Shown one piece after another: positions 47,301 through 59,067 of a stretch of DNA of 64,000 bases (the first letter of the stretch is position 1; every line of letters begins with the position of its first letter). The DNA comes from Porites lobata (Eukaryota; Cnidaria; Anthozoa; Scleractinia; Poritidae): contig CALNXK010000009.1 in assembly GCA_942486035.1 (NCBI GenBank), positions 207,001-271,000 on the forward strand, given 5' to 3'. The notes beneath the pieces were generated by a model. The model was given only the letters and a program-made list of their open reading frames with translations, did not search any database and had not been told where the DNA came from. A program made the translations under genes and the position numbers.

Positions 47301-50300
47301 GATGTTTAAACGTTGGATAGCGCTATTCACCGGATAAATTTCTATCCATGCAGCGGATAATTATAAGGGAGTCAGATTACGCTATACGCTGGATAGGGGT
47401 TTGTCCGGTGGATAGAGCTATCCAACGTTTGAACAACTGGGGCCGGGTTGCTAAAACTTAACACCAGGGCCCAGTTGTTCAAAGGCGGATTAGCGCTGAC
47501 CCAAGGTTAAATTTCAACCCGGGTTTCTTTTTGTTTTGTTCAAAAGTATTTTCCCGGATAATTTCCTCTCTTCTTTTTAGAGCATCCAATCATCAAATTG
47601 TTGGCGAAAAGAAGAAAAAAGAATATTTGCTTCTCAAGCTTTCATATCTGAAATCAAATTTCGCTCTAACTCTGGGTTAACTTAACCCTTCTTTGAACAA
47701 CCCGACCCTGTAGGTTATATAAGTGCTAGTATATTTCAAAAACATTTTTCTCCTGTACCTCATTAACGATTCCACGGTACCCACTTTAGAAATGAGTTTG
47801 AACAAACGTGAGCCAAGCATTACAGAAACCTAAAATGATACATAATAAACTTTATTAGCTTACATAGAAGCGTTTTTTAAAGTAGCGTCTATATCAATGA
47901 CAAAACTGTGAAAGGTTTGAACCCAGGAGTCATTTCAAAAGGTTGAGTTTGATCGTCCGGGTGAACGTAGTCCTGAATAGGACTATTGTTGTTGACAGTG
48001 ACTAACGTTTCGACAACCTGTGCGGTAGTCATCTTCAGAGTCAAGGTGAGTTGTATCACGTCAGTTGATGGTATTATACTCTGGTTATTGATCTGATTGG
48101 TCAATGACAGTGAGTAATTTTAAAAAGTTGGTCTATGACTTTTTTGTCGCATCACTTTGAATGATGACCCGATGTTTTGGAAGAAAAACGCATAAATTCA
48201 AACATATGAAAGAAATAAATTCTATTAAGATCAAAATGTACTAACCATAAAAGATGAAAATATCCATCCGTGTGGAATAGTCCCCTCGCTAGTTTTGTTA
48301 TGCGGGTGGGAATCTAAAATAAGAACATTAGATTTTACATCACGCCAAAATAAGGGACTCATGATCAATTTAAACATCAGCGCTGAGAGGGGTGAGGGAG
48401 ACCACTAACCGTCCAACGCCCCTATTCAATATCGGGGTATCGATTCTGGGCTCGGACCAATACTCATCTATTACTCTTCAAACTTCTAACTTCGAGTTGA
48501 GCAAATGACCAAGTAAAATGGCTATCCCTTCTCCAGGGAAAGGAGTAGAAACAGTGGCCTCAATTAGTACTTTCATGCTAAATACACAGACACTCCAGTA
48601 AAGTGCGTTTTATTTTTACTGTACTCAAGAACATAAAAAATCTATAGTTGTATGTTGCCTTACCAGTAGTTAATGCTGGAGTCCATTCTAACACAAATGA
48701 GTACATAGATCCTTCAAACAAAGATTGAATTAACCCTAGACAAAACACCTTGGGATCTGAAAAATATATATATATAAAATAAAAAGGTGTCACATCTTTG
48801 AAAACGTGGCAATCGTGTGTCTAAAAATATAGCCTGTTCTAGTTGTTCAGATTGTGGGAACGGCGCAAATAGCTTTGAGCAGGAAAAATAGCGAGGGAGC
48901 TGGGCGCTCTACACCATCCGAACACCTTAATTGAAACAAACTGCCAAAACTGCAGAACCAGCGTAAGACGTAGATGGTACTTGACACGCCTTAGGGAGCT
49001 GGATTTTTTGTTTTTGAGGCCTTGAAGGTGTTGCAGAAGCGCCAGGAGCGGTTGGGAGCGGTGTATTGCATCTCGTGGGAAGATACTTGAAACGCAAAAT
49101 TTAAGCACAGGACATAGGGTGCCTTTGATAGGAGAAGAATCGTGACTTTTCAGTAATCGCACCTTGTAATCAACTAGAATATATCAGCCAACAACAACAA
49201 CAAAAAAAATCAAACGAGTACAAAGCCACAAAATGCTTAAGCTTTGAAGTTTTCTTTTTACGAGTGTTGTCATGTCAAGAGTACATGCCTTGTAACGGTA
49301 CATACACTGAATGAAGATGATGAGAACTGCGGAAATTCAAATTTAAATGAAGATATGATCGTCGCAGTCGTAATTGCAATTTAAGCAATTGCAAATAACC
49401 CGAAAAAAATTCATAAACTAGATACATTATATAAGATGGCTAAAACCGAACAGTTCAACTGACCGTTCTGAACAACTTGTATTCCTTGAATGAGAGATAT
49501 TTTCACATCGGCGCCGATATCTCCATAGTTTTCCGTCCAAAGGCAACAGATAAGTCCACTCACTGCAATTAGCAGTAACAGTGCGAGACTGAACGGAGCT
49601 CTGGAAAATACCACATCATGAAAAAAAAAGTGAGACCAGGGAAAAAAGAACGCGAAAAACGCATTGGGTCGGTTATTTAAACAAAGTCCAACTTAGGCCG
49701 CGGTTTAGAAATCTTTGGACCGCCAGATCTCTTCCTTAGTGGGTTGTTTTTGTCAAACTTTTCTTGTCCTCTTTATCTGCTCTAATGAAACTGTTCACGT
49801 TAAATGGTGTTGACATAAAAGCGTACGGCAAACTGAAAACGGCTTAAAACGGGTTTTTGTTAACACTGGCTAAACTCCGTTTAACTATCTGGCCCAGCAG
49901 GTTTAGTTGGCAAAACAACAATTTCTACGTCCAAAACACATTTTTGGCACGTCTTTACCGTCCCTGCACGAAAATTACTTAATTGAATTATGTGATGTTT
50001 TATGAAGGGCGCAGACACACGACAACAAATGTTTCTTTCTCTTTCGGAACTTGGGGAAGGTCACGAAGAATTTTCACCTGCATTTGACATTCAAAGCAAG
50101 TTAGAATAAACTCGCTAAAATTTGAAAAAGCGTCGCTGCCTTCGCCTCCAACAACAACGGGAGCAGCGGGACAACGGGAGCATTTTAATATTGAAATGGC
50201 CTTCCGGACTAGTGTAGCCTCTTCCAGGCTCTCAGATAGTTGGGATGACGCGAAAGTGAAAGGCACGCGAAAATATGAGCGTGTGATCTGCGAAAAGGAG

Positions 50301-53300
50301 GCTGTGGTGCCGCCCTTCCTCTCTCCAGTTCCCTCCCGTTCGCGTGTTCGCGCTTTCTCAATTATCTCGGAGCCTGGGACAGGCTAGTACTATCATGGAA
50401 AGTGGGAGGATACTCAATACTTTTTGTGAAACATGCAACGAAACTCTTCGTTTATGGACAAATGGAACAAGAGAATTTCTCATACTCACAGTGGACATCG
50501 ATATTAAGTAAGGTCTAATAAAAAACTTACATAAATCCAAACTGTGTGGCTACAGCCTGAGCCACCAGGCCTGCAAAGATGGCGACTAAAGAGTTTCCAA
50601 GAGCAGCGTTGGAAAACAGGTCGCTCAGTAAATCTTTACTAAAGCCTCGCTAAAATAAAATGGATGCACTTATTTTATCCACAGACGGTCAGTGATATCA
50701 AAATGTAAGAAAAATAAGCCAAATCCACTGGTCAGGAGTTAAATTGAAAAATTTATGGGTTCAAGCTACTCCGGCACTGAATTTATTGCCGATTTGGTTC
50801 TTATCCAAAGTCTGCTAAGTGACAAACGTATGGCTGTGACTACTGGATCGGGTCGCAGCTGATGTTTGTCTACAAGTCTGATACTTGCGGATCAGGCAAC
50901 AAACGCATTCTAAACGAAAATGAGTGCAAATGCAAAGTAGACCGTCATATTTATCGAAATTTATGTTTCATAATTGGGTTAAATACATGTTACAACTTTT
51001 TATGTGGAGCCCTCGATTAGATAAAGTAGTGGGTGCTATTGTATCAATGGTTAAGGTACAAAATAAGCGCGTTGCCCTCTTAAAGTAGTCTTCTCTTGTA
51101 CTTAATGCACTCGTTCGCACTTATCAGCCGACATAATGCCTAAACTAGCTATTTTTGAAAATTAATTTCTTGGAGAAGACCTTGATTTAAAGCGAAGTCG
51201 ACTAAATCTCTGCTGACTCACCTTGTCATGTTCGCATATTACCCAGGATTCAAATGCGCTGAAGAGAATGGATGTCGCCATACCTCCAGCGATCCGGCCG
51301 CACATTAAAACCCAGTAGTTAGGAACATGCTAAAGACAAAAAAAAATAATACTCAAATTAAGTTGCAATAACTTTGCTAAGGAGATAAGCGCCCTTTAGT
51401 AACTTAGAGTAATTCGTCATATATTCACCCTTTCAGGATAACTTAGTACGTAGATAATAATCCAGCTTTATTAAAGAACATCGAATTTACCCTATTTCGT
51501 AGGTTATGACAACGTTCCTACCGTCTTTAGTTTTCTATACCGGTTGTTTCCGTTGGTACGTAGTATACGGGGCACGTATCGTACACACAAAATCGTACAA
51601 CTAGAAATACGTGCCTCGCAAACGGCGCGAATCTCCAAGTTAAGCCAGTAAGCCATTCGCAGGTACCAGAATCCTTCTGTTTGTTGCCTTCCTTTGCAAA
51701 TGGGGCTTATGATTGTTATTTGTACCTTAACGAGACTGAGTCATTTAAAACGAAAAAAAACAGAATCGAGGTGAGCCTCGAGTTAATATACCTTGTAAGT
51801 CTGTTTTATACAATACGTGTTCAGTATAAGGTACAATCTGCGTCCCCGTACACCATGTACCTGTTGCTGTAAGCTTCTGCCGAACGCGAGTAACGCGGAA
51901 TCTAGGGAAGGTGTGGGGGGGGAGTTTGAAATAACTCTAAAGGAGACGAAAATGAAGAAACGCGATAATGGTAGACCAGGGCTCAGTTGTTCGAAGGCCG
52001 ATTAGCGCTTAACCCGGGTTTCTTTTTCTTGTGTTCAAAAGCATTTTCTCGGATAATTTTCTCTGTTATTTTGGAGTTTTCAATCACCAACTTGTGGAAA
52101 AAAAGAATTAAAACTGAAATGCTTTCAAATCTGAATTCAAATCTCTTACTAACCCTAACCCTGAGTTATCTTAACCCAGCTTTGAACAACTCGGCCCTGA
52201 AGTATAAACCAGAAGTGGAGGACATTGTAGCATACACTTAACAAAATTATACTTAATAATAATATATTGTGTTTCTAGCATATACATGTAGCATAAAGTT
52301 GTCGAACCTTAGTAAGACAATCCACACCATACAGTACGCCATAGAGGATGCAGTTAAATTTTCGTCCACTGCAAAATAAGAAACACTCATATACTACTGA
52401 TAATTCGCAGAAAATAGTAGGCCGAAAAATTTCAGTGTCAATTTGCCTGAAGCATTTCCTTGAGCTACACCTGAGCCTCGATGGAAACTTGATTCAAATT
52501 CCTGATTAGTTGTAACAATTTTATTTAGCAAAGCCCTCATCCCTGAGAAACGCTTGTTCGCTTGATTAATAATAGCCCGCGAGCAAGCTCCTCGGGGCGC
52601 TCTGACGGCAGGGCGCCCGCGCACCCGCGAAATAGTATTCCCTGTTTAAGACTCAAGACTCTGAAACAGCCGCACATATCTGCTCAGTCCAAATCTGACG
52701 GATTGCACCCCGGGGTAACTGCAAAGAACTCCAACTGGAGTGTAGTGAAGTATAATAGGGAGTATAGTTCGTGAAAGAAATTCAGCGCAAATAAATGTTT
52801 AAAAACTTACAGTTTATCAGCAAATGAGCCTACAACGGTCCCAAACACCATAGATGAACCAAAACCAACAACAAACAGCTGATTTATTTGCTTAGATGTC
52901 ATTCCATAGCTGGAAAATAACGCATACACATGGGGGCCTTGTAACCAATCAGCTCCTAGGTAAGGTAAAAATTTATTAAGCTTATCAAGCTTCATTTCGA
53001 GACAAAACTTCGACAATTAACTTACACACCAAGATAAATAAAAAGCCTACTTATTGTGATTGTAGACTGAAAAGAACTTAGGTCAAGAAGTCAAGGAGTG
53101 GTCCAAAAATGATTTGCAAGCTGAGTAGCTGACGTACTCTCTACCAATTAGTAGAGAAAACCGTGGTTTTTGCCATTAAATGCTAAACAAAAATTACCAG
53201 AAAGTGCTCTCATATTTGCAATGCAATACCGGAAGGATTTTACTGAAACAATTAGAAGGCTCGCTCAGAAAAGAGTCCGTATATATCGGGATGAGTAGAA

Positions 53301-54117
53301 ATTGTTATTTAGTGTGGATCGCTCCTCGTATATAAACCACAAAAATTCAGGATTTTCGCTATCCAAAATCTTGAATTCAGGATTTTGGAAGTTGTTAGCT
53401 TTAACTCTAGTGTCATATCTCTACTTAAATAACTCTAATGCTAATCAACTTCCTCGTCGACAACAAAAGAGTTCAACAGTTATTTAAAAATGACCATAGA
53501 AAACCTTGGTAACCATGACAACAACTCCGAGACGACAACAGCAGCAGACAAACAAAGGTTTCATGAACAAAAGGATACCCTCTACTCGTGCTTTTTCACA
53601 TTGGTTTACCTTTTCAGTCAGTGGTCCAGTATATTACACTGTTAGTGGTCAAATCTGTCGCTCTCCTAAAGAGTCCCTTAACTAAGCAAATTAAAACTTG
53701 TAATGTTTTCCCAGCGCCTTGCGAGGAACAAAGATATACAATGGTCGATTCCCTTTTTCTTTTTTAATTTCAGTCTCCCAATGCCATCTAACAACAGGAA
53801 TTTTCAGGCATACAAGGCAAACTGAATAAGTTGGTACGACTTTGAATAAAAGAGAAACTGAGGGAATACTTCTAGTGGCATCTTCGTCGCTCATGTCGTT
53901 GTTCCACAAATGACCCATTGAGACAAAAACGGTATGAAGTAAAATTCTAATATCATTTACCTTGTGCCATGAGAAATACAGTGAGATACAAGCGCTGAAA
54001 TCCACGAAAGACATTGCCACTCGATGGTTGTTTTTTCGAGTTCGCTGTAAACATAAATAAAAGAAGGCAAATAGTGGCCAGTAGCATAAATGAAGCCTCA
54101 AACGAAAACATTTCCAT
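44326..54117 (-). CDS. MFSD5: MFSD5-like (molybdate-anion transporter family) MFS protein
   Basis: Fourteen minus-strand exons: 54117-53961, 52955-52811, 52368-52308, 51329-51222, 50649-50531, 49600-49464, 48756-48664, 48313-48246, 47829-47759, 46601-46547, 46384-46336, 45861-45808, 45711-45644, 44487-44326. All are GT-AG with matching phases, total 448 aa; human MFSD5 is about 450. The family is proposed to carry molybdate across the plasma membrane. Landmarks: hydrophobic N-terminus from MEMFSFEASFMLL, ADWLQGPHVYALF (TM2), LFVVGFGSSMVFGTVVGSFADKLGRK (loop 2-3 MFS motif, split by an intron), GRIAGGMATSILFSAFESW, GLIQSLFEGSMYSFVLEWTP, HGWIFSSFM, FWPAMGVLRGKYLPES, NIFRVPLN. An in-frame upstream ATG at 54192 exists; 54117 is preferred because family members begin almost at TM1. 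Confidence 0.93.
44684..45499. mobile_element. Outer MITE in MFSD5 intron 13
   Basis: GGGAGTTTAGGCAACGACGA faces TCGTCGTTGCGTAAACTCCC. With its nested element (45005-45451) it makes up most of the 1,156-bp intron. Confidence 0.7.
45005..45451. mobile_element. 447-bp piggyBac-type MITE, nested
   Basis: GGGGGCAGTCTGGTTAAAA faces TTTTAACCAGACTTCCCCC, with TTAA exactly outside each end (45001-45004, 45452-45455). Confidence 0.88.
47223..47263. repeat. Tandem duplication of ~20 bp
   Basis: CATAATTTACATAAGCGAT occurs twice, separated by one or two bases, in MFSD5 intron 9. Confidence 0.85.
47294..47443. mobile_element. 150-bp MITE in MFSD5 intron 9
   Basis: AAACGTTGGATAGCGCTATT faces GATAGAGCTATCCAACGTTT within longer inverted ends. 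A half copy lies at 55660-55712. Confidence 0.75.
47467..47709. mobile_element. GGGCCCAGTTGTTC-family MITE, copy 1
   Basis: About 243 bp. GGCCCAGTTGTTCAAAGGCG and the GGGTTAA/TTAACCC symmetric interior end in TTTGAACAACCCGACCC. Same family at 51979-52199 and 61466-61705. Confidence 0.7.
47992..48044 (-). ncRNA. Hammerhead-ribozyme-like motif in MFSD5 intron 8
   Basis: Minus strand, 53 nt. Stem I is UUGAC/GUCAA. Next come the core CUGAAGA, one extra U, then stem II GACUACC-GCACA-GGUUGUC (one U-U mismatch). The core GAA is followed by a minimal stem III AC-GUUA-GU and the cleavage triplet GUC. This is the order of a type I hammerhead, and size and tiny stem III match those reported from Penelope-like elements. 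The surrounding 47945-48110 looks like a Penelope 3'-end fragment. The extra U before stem II is unusual. Orientation is sense to the host gene. Confidence 0.55.
51979..52199. mobile_element. GGGCCCAGTTGTTC-family MITE, copy 2
   Basis: GGGCTCAGTTGTTCGAAGGC to CTTTGAACAACTCGGCCCT in MFSD5 intron 3. Confidence 0.7.
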
Positions 54118-54455
54118 CGTTCGAGAAAAACATGGAGGCGACGTTGACTTATTTACCCCGTTTTGGGAGGTGAATACAGCACCTACTGGCAAGTGAATAT
54201 CGCTGTTATTAACCCGCTAAAAGCCTGTTATTCAATAAAAGAAGCAAAGGTCGGGAGGTTTTTACCTGTTGCTTAGGCAGTGGTGTCTAATAGTTGTATT
54301 TTATTGTTAGCGGCAAATTTGATTTGTATTTCCATATTTGTCATTTCAATATTAACCAATGAGAAACTGTAGGAGGCGATAGCATTGATTGCTTAGAATA
54401 GGACAGCAATCTGAACATTAAGTTAAAGATTGCGAGTTGAAGGCAAGGCAGCACA

Positions 54456-54919
54456 CAGTAAAACCCCGCGACTAAAATTTGCTGGTTGAGCCCCCTCTAT
54501 ATAAGAACCTGTTTAGCCTAAAATTTGAAACAGGTTCTTATTTTCTAAAATCTATGAAAAAATTCTGCACTCTTCAGAAAATAAGATAAGTCAACATTCA
54601 AAATCCTCTTTGGAGACATAGGTGCCTTATCACTCCAACTGCGATGTAAATGCCAATGTTTAAAATCAAATAAAATTGTTATTGCTTGAGTTCTTCTTTT
54701 TATGGTCATTTTTACACAACTTCTAATTTGGTATGCAGATTTTATGTGAGGAATAAGCTGAACCACTGAATACTCTTAGCTATAGTGTATTTTTTAGTGT
54801 AATAAAAACCTATTCAGTAAGAACCTAAATAGCTTACACTTGTGCTAACTGCTATTTAAATAAGAACCTGTTTACGCTAACTTGGAAAAATTCCAAGTTC
54901 TTAGTCTCGGGGTTTACTG
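54456..54919. mobile_element. 464-bp mariner-like MITE
   Basis: CAGTAAAACCCCGCGACTAA faces TTAGTCTCGGGGTTTACTG. Internal AAGAACCTGTTTA blocks repeat in both arms. Confidence 0.75.
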
Positions 54920-55210
54920 TATAAAATACCCTTCAAGAAAAACGTAAGGCACTGTAAGGCGCCTTAGGGTGGATTTCCACCGTCGCTTGATATTTTTCAC
55001 GCGTAAATAAAGTTGAAGCAAAGTATGAAAGTCCCACGTAAGCGTAAAAGTTGAGTGAGGTTCAACGTTTACATTTACGCGCGAGCTTTCATACATTGCC
55101 GTTATTTTACACAAACCTGAACACGCGTAAAATTTTCGTACGTCTACACGTAAAAAATACATTACAGAGGAATTTCACCTCAAGGAATTTATCAATGAAA
55201 ATTCCTGAAA
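54920..55210. repeat. Partial foldback repeat
   Basis: GGGTGGATTTCCACCGTCGC followed by many ACGCGTAAA / TTTACGCG words in both orientations. The outer right end is not found. Confidence 0.4.
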
Positions 55211-55356
55211 TAGACCTTTCCAGCATTGCGCTCCAGTGAGCAAACATAAAGAAATGAGGACGAGGCTCCGGTGGACAATTTCATGCAAACCACTGCATTC
55301 TTTCCACCCGAGCCTCGACTTGATGCCTTTGTTTACAGGAATGCGGGAAAGGTCTA
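55211..55356. mobile_element. 146-bp foldback MITE
   Basis: TAGACCTTTCC...GCATT and AATGC...GGAAAGGTCTA inverted ends, with GACGAGGCTC / GAGCCTCG further in. Confidence 0.6.
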
Positions 55357-56098
55357 TGAGTTGCTCCTAACAAGCAGGCCGGAATGTGGCCCGCTGGTCA
55401 ATGATAACACAGGCTAGAAAAATCAACTTCGTTAGACGATTGTGACGTCACTAACTTGAGTGCGTCGAGAAATATTCATGGATGAGGAAGGGATGTTCTG
55501 ATCTTTCAGTCCCTCGATCATTGTCAAAACAAGTACTGTATTCTAGGACTTCCCACAGGTAACACAAAAGCGACGTGTATTTTTTCATATACTGTAGAAC
55601 CCCGATAACTCGAACTTGGACTCGGATTACGCAATTCACGGTTTTCCAAATACTGATCGGTTGGTTAGCGATTTATCCGGTGGATAGCGTCATCCAACGT
55701 TTGAACAACCGGGGCAAGTTCTATAGAGCCTCTTTGAGGAAGGCTTATGTCCCGTGGAATCGTTTGTAATGAAGAGGTTCGACTCTGCAGCATTAGTTTA
55801 GTAAGTCAGTCACAAAGAGTATTAATTCAAACCCACGAAATCGCCGGCAAATTACTCTTGGACCTCTTACACTTTTAAAATCTGCTTCTCTTTCCTGAAT
55901 TTATTTTTAAATGCGCGCCCTTACGCTGTGATTGTGACGTCCACATTCATTATTCACGTGCAGATCATTCTCGCCTCCGGAATCCCAGAGGCTTCAAAGA
56001 CCACGCTAGCAGAGAAAACGACGGGTTGTGGAGACAAGAATACGAGCTAGATAACAAATATATAGACTTCCACTTCAGGTAGCTGAGATTTCTGTCAC

Positions 56099-56500
56099 CT
56101 TCCGGACTTTTATAAATTTGTATTCGTCGAAGTTTTTCTCTGCAGGCTATATATAGTAAGTCTCTAACAAAGCACTTCATGTATGATCCCTGGAAAAACT
56201 TCTGAGGCGGGAAATAAAGTTACTCTTCCACCTCGGAAATAGTCATCTAATTGTTTATTATAGATCTATTGTATTATTCATCGTTGCAGCCTCTGCTGTC
56301 ATTTTCTCAACGTTCAAGATCAATTGATTAGGGCTTTACTTGGTTACGAACGTTATAAATGCCCATGACGTAAAATTTTGTAATAAAGATTAACAGAAAA
56401 TAGAAATTAATATCCAACCTTACCTTCTTTAGTTTTTGTCTTAAAAATGCGACTTGAGCGGCGGTAAGTAGTTTTTTCCGAAGCTCGTTGAAGTGCACAA
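56099..56500 (-). CDS. Two candidate exons of an unknown gene
   Basis: Minus strand: 56500-56424 (acceptor TTTTCAG, donor AAG/GTAAGG) encodes VHFNELRKKLLTAAQVAFLR then QKLKK, predicted helical. 56146-56099 (acceptor TATAG, donor AAG/GTGACA) encodes PAEKNFDEYKFIKVRK. Phase fits (0-0). I could not find the first or last exon and do not recognise the protein. It lies between the divergently oriented MFSD5 and LDAF1-like genes. Chance exons are possible. Confidence 0.28.
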
Positions 56501-57590
56501 CTGAAAACGTGCCACATTACGCGGACATGTAAATGAGATTAAACTCCTTCCAAAATTATACCAAGAGTTTTTTCCTCTGAAAGCGTACAAGAAACGAAAT
56601 TTCGAAACAAATAATGTCGCTTGGTTGATAAACATTTTAGACATTCACAAAATCACGTTTAGTGTGACGGCCGCCTTGACGTGACAGTATTAAAATTCAA
56701 ACACGAAAACAATAAGTCTGAAAACGAGCATTGTATCACGACTCTATCAATAACCTTTGAGCTGTACTTAAATTTTACAATATTTTATGTATATTTTTTC
56801 GGTCAAAACTAACTTTAATTTTTGTATTAGCTAATAAATTAATTCATTTATTTCGGCGTTTCATATTTTGCAACTTTGTATTTACAAGTGTTTCCATATC
56901 AAAGTTTCATTTGTAATAATTAACAATCGCAAAATGAGCATGAGTCTGACTAAAGAACATAGATCGAGGAGGGTGTTATCCGCCTAAACCGAAGACCTCA
57001 GTGGACAAATGTATAATTCTTCATATTATAAGACAGGCGAATTCAATAATTGTTTTATTTAATATCTATTTAAGAGGTTTCTAGGCTGATAACATCCTTC
57101 CATACAATGTTTTCATGTTTATATATTTCCCAGGAAGTTTTAAGATACGAGCTCACGTTATTTCTGTTAGATATTCTTTAAGAACCAGTTGCCGTTCTTC
57201 AAATGGCTCTTTTTGTGTCTTCTGGGATTTTTTTTTTCAGTCAGTAATTCATAGTCGGCTAATCTCTTTGCCTTTGTCTGCCATTTTTTCAGCCTCTCAC
57301 AAAACGCTTTTTGCTTTTTTCACACGTTCAATCTTTAAATCCATAATAATTTTTGACGACTGACATTAAGAAGAACCCAAGAAGTAAAACATTGCAGGAT
57401 AAAGTATTATATATATAAATAATTGGACGAATGACGTCGATCTTTCCATTTTGTGAGCTCTGTCTGATTATGAAAATTAGCTGAAGGAAGGACAGTGGGA
57501 AGGGAGTCATTGATCTTTCTGTTTTATTAAATGCTTCAGTTTCATTTCTCGACTTTTCAATTTCAGGTTTTGTCTTCTACCTTCTTGGTG

Positions 57591-58124
57591 ATGGACAGTG
57601 AAGTTCAAGACATTGCAAATTACGACAGTTTAACTGACGCAAGCCACAAACGTGTCAGGTTTCATTTGCCAGAAGCTAATCCCGAAAAAATGCCTCATTA
57701 CTCGCAGACACAACAGCAACCAATCAACAAGCGAGGTTCCCGCCTTTCATGGCTGCTCAGATTCTCCAGGCGAAGACCGCTGACAGTTCTATTTGTGAGC
57801 ACTGCAGCTTTTGCAGGCTCATTTCCCTGCATGATATTTCTTGCGTTTGTCTTGGCAATGTTCCTTGTCTCCTTTGTCGTTTTCGTGATAGCAGAGTCTT
57901 CTCTTGTGGGCGCCGGACTCTTCGCTCTAGTCCTAGTTCTCTCGCTGCCCCTATGCTGCGCGGCAGCCTCGACTGCATGTCTAGTTGCTTGCTGGTGGGC
58001 AGTGAGTTATCTCCAAGATTCCTTGTCCAATATGGCGGAACCCGCCGAGACTGCATTTCATTACTTTGTAGGCCTTTATATTCCTCGCAGAATACGAAAC
58101 ATCCTCTATACATTTTATAGGTAA
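57591..58124 (+). CDS. LDAF1-like: Promethin/LDAF1-like lipid-droplet membrane protein
   Basis: Single coding exon, 177 aa from the ATG at 57591. The frame opens 60 bp earlier, but the region before has a polypyrimidine tract and TTTCAG at about 57565, suggesting a 5' UTR splice acceptor. The first 60 residues are polar and basic (RLSWLLRFSRRR). Residues about 64-141 form one long hydrophobic block without charges except a single Glu102: GSFPCMIFLAFVLAMFLVSF, then LVGAGLFALVLVLSLP, then a Cys/Ala-rich stretch. The C-terminus is amphipathic and basic. This hairpin layout matches promethin/LDAF1, which works with seipin at ER sites of lipid-droplet formation. Family assignment rests on overall pattern; another small multi-pass protein is possible. 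Confidence 0.6.
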   Translation: MDSEVQDIANYDSLTDASHKRVRFHLPEANPEKMPHYSQTQQQPINKRGSRLSWLLRFSRRRPLTVLFVSTAAFAGSFPCMIFLAFVLAMFLVSFVVFVIAESSLVGAGLFALVLVLSLPLCCAAASTACLVACWWAVSYLQDSLSNMAEPAETAFHYFVGLYIPRRIRNILYTFYR

Positions 58125-59067
58125 AAGTACGAATGATTAAAGAATGGTACTTTGGAGAAAGAATGATAAACATTCTAAGGAAAACTGGATATTAAAAACA
58201 CCCTACAATCGGTATCTCCCCGACAAATTAACACAAAACATTTGGAATTCATTGAAGGAGTGGATTCTATCATTTTGTTCGTGTTGCAAGTTCATTTGAA
58301 ACCCAAAACATGCTAGTGACCCAGAAATTGTGGGTCATTAAACGTTTCTGGGAAACTGCCCTCTTACTGTTTGCACTTAAACTAGCGGTGAAAAGCTGCG
58401 TGGATGTCGTAAGCACGCTTCCTAGGATCCGTTCTAGGACTAACGCAGTGTTTTCTTAGAAATGAACGTCTTTAATAGGACCAGTGCCTCTTGAGACCTT
58501 AGCCTTTTTTTGTGACTCAAAAACAAATCTTGGTAAAGTTTTATCACTTTAATACATAGGAAGGGGAAAAAGCAAACTAAATTGGTGGAAAGATAGAGAA
58601 CTTTTCCGTAATACGTAGCTTTAGTTGTCTTAAAACAATGAAGGACATCATCATTTTGTGAAGTTACTAAATCAAAGTTAGTATTTTATTAGTATTAAAA
58701 CTGTTCGTCTAACATTTATTCGAAGTCAGTTTTGACCGTTACTCAAATTCAGGGTTATTTCAGTTCCGACGAAAAACGTCGTCGTAGATCTGACACTTGT
58801 CAATGAACATGAATGCGGTACAGTGGTGCAGTTTCTTCAAGGAAGTGGTTCTCCTCGGCTGAAAAATAAGAAAAAAACAGCAAAGCAGCTATATTTAATC
58901 TCCACCCTGTTTAAAGACAGCCACAAAGGCCCTTGAATAGTCAATAGTCAATAATTGTCAATGGTAGATACTCTTGTTTTTTGGCCATCTCAGCTTAAGA
59001 AGAAACAAAAAGCAAACTGCGGTGATAAACATAAGGAAATATAAACGCATTTCTGGAAAGAAAAAAA
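58125..59067. other. 3' flank and spacer
   Basis: No canonical AATAAA found close to the LDAF1-like stop. A candidate minus-strand terminal exon (58861 to about 58806, acceptor TTTTTCAG, ending YRIHVH) might belong to the sushi gene but cannot be confirmed. Confidence 0.3.

Noticed and set aside
48839..49162. 107-codon minus-strand ORF as an MFSD5 exon
   Set aside because: Lies inside intron 6; exons 6 and 7 already join in phase and match the family without it.
53953..54192. Upstream ATG at 54192 as the MFSD5 start
   Set aside because: In frame and possible, but it adds 25 polar residues before TM1 that the family lacks; 54117 gives the usual length.
57757..58173. Minus-strand ORF of 138 codons
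   Set aside because: Shadow of the LDAF1-like gene; its composition mirrors the plus-strand hydrophobic codons and shows no motif.
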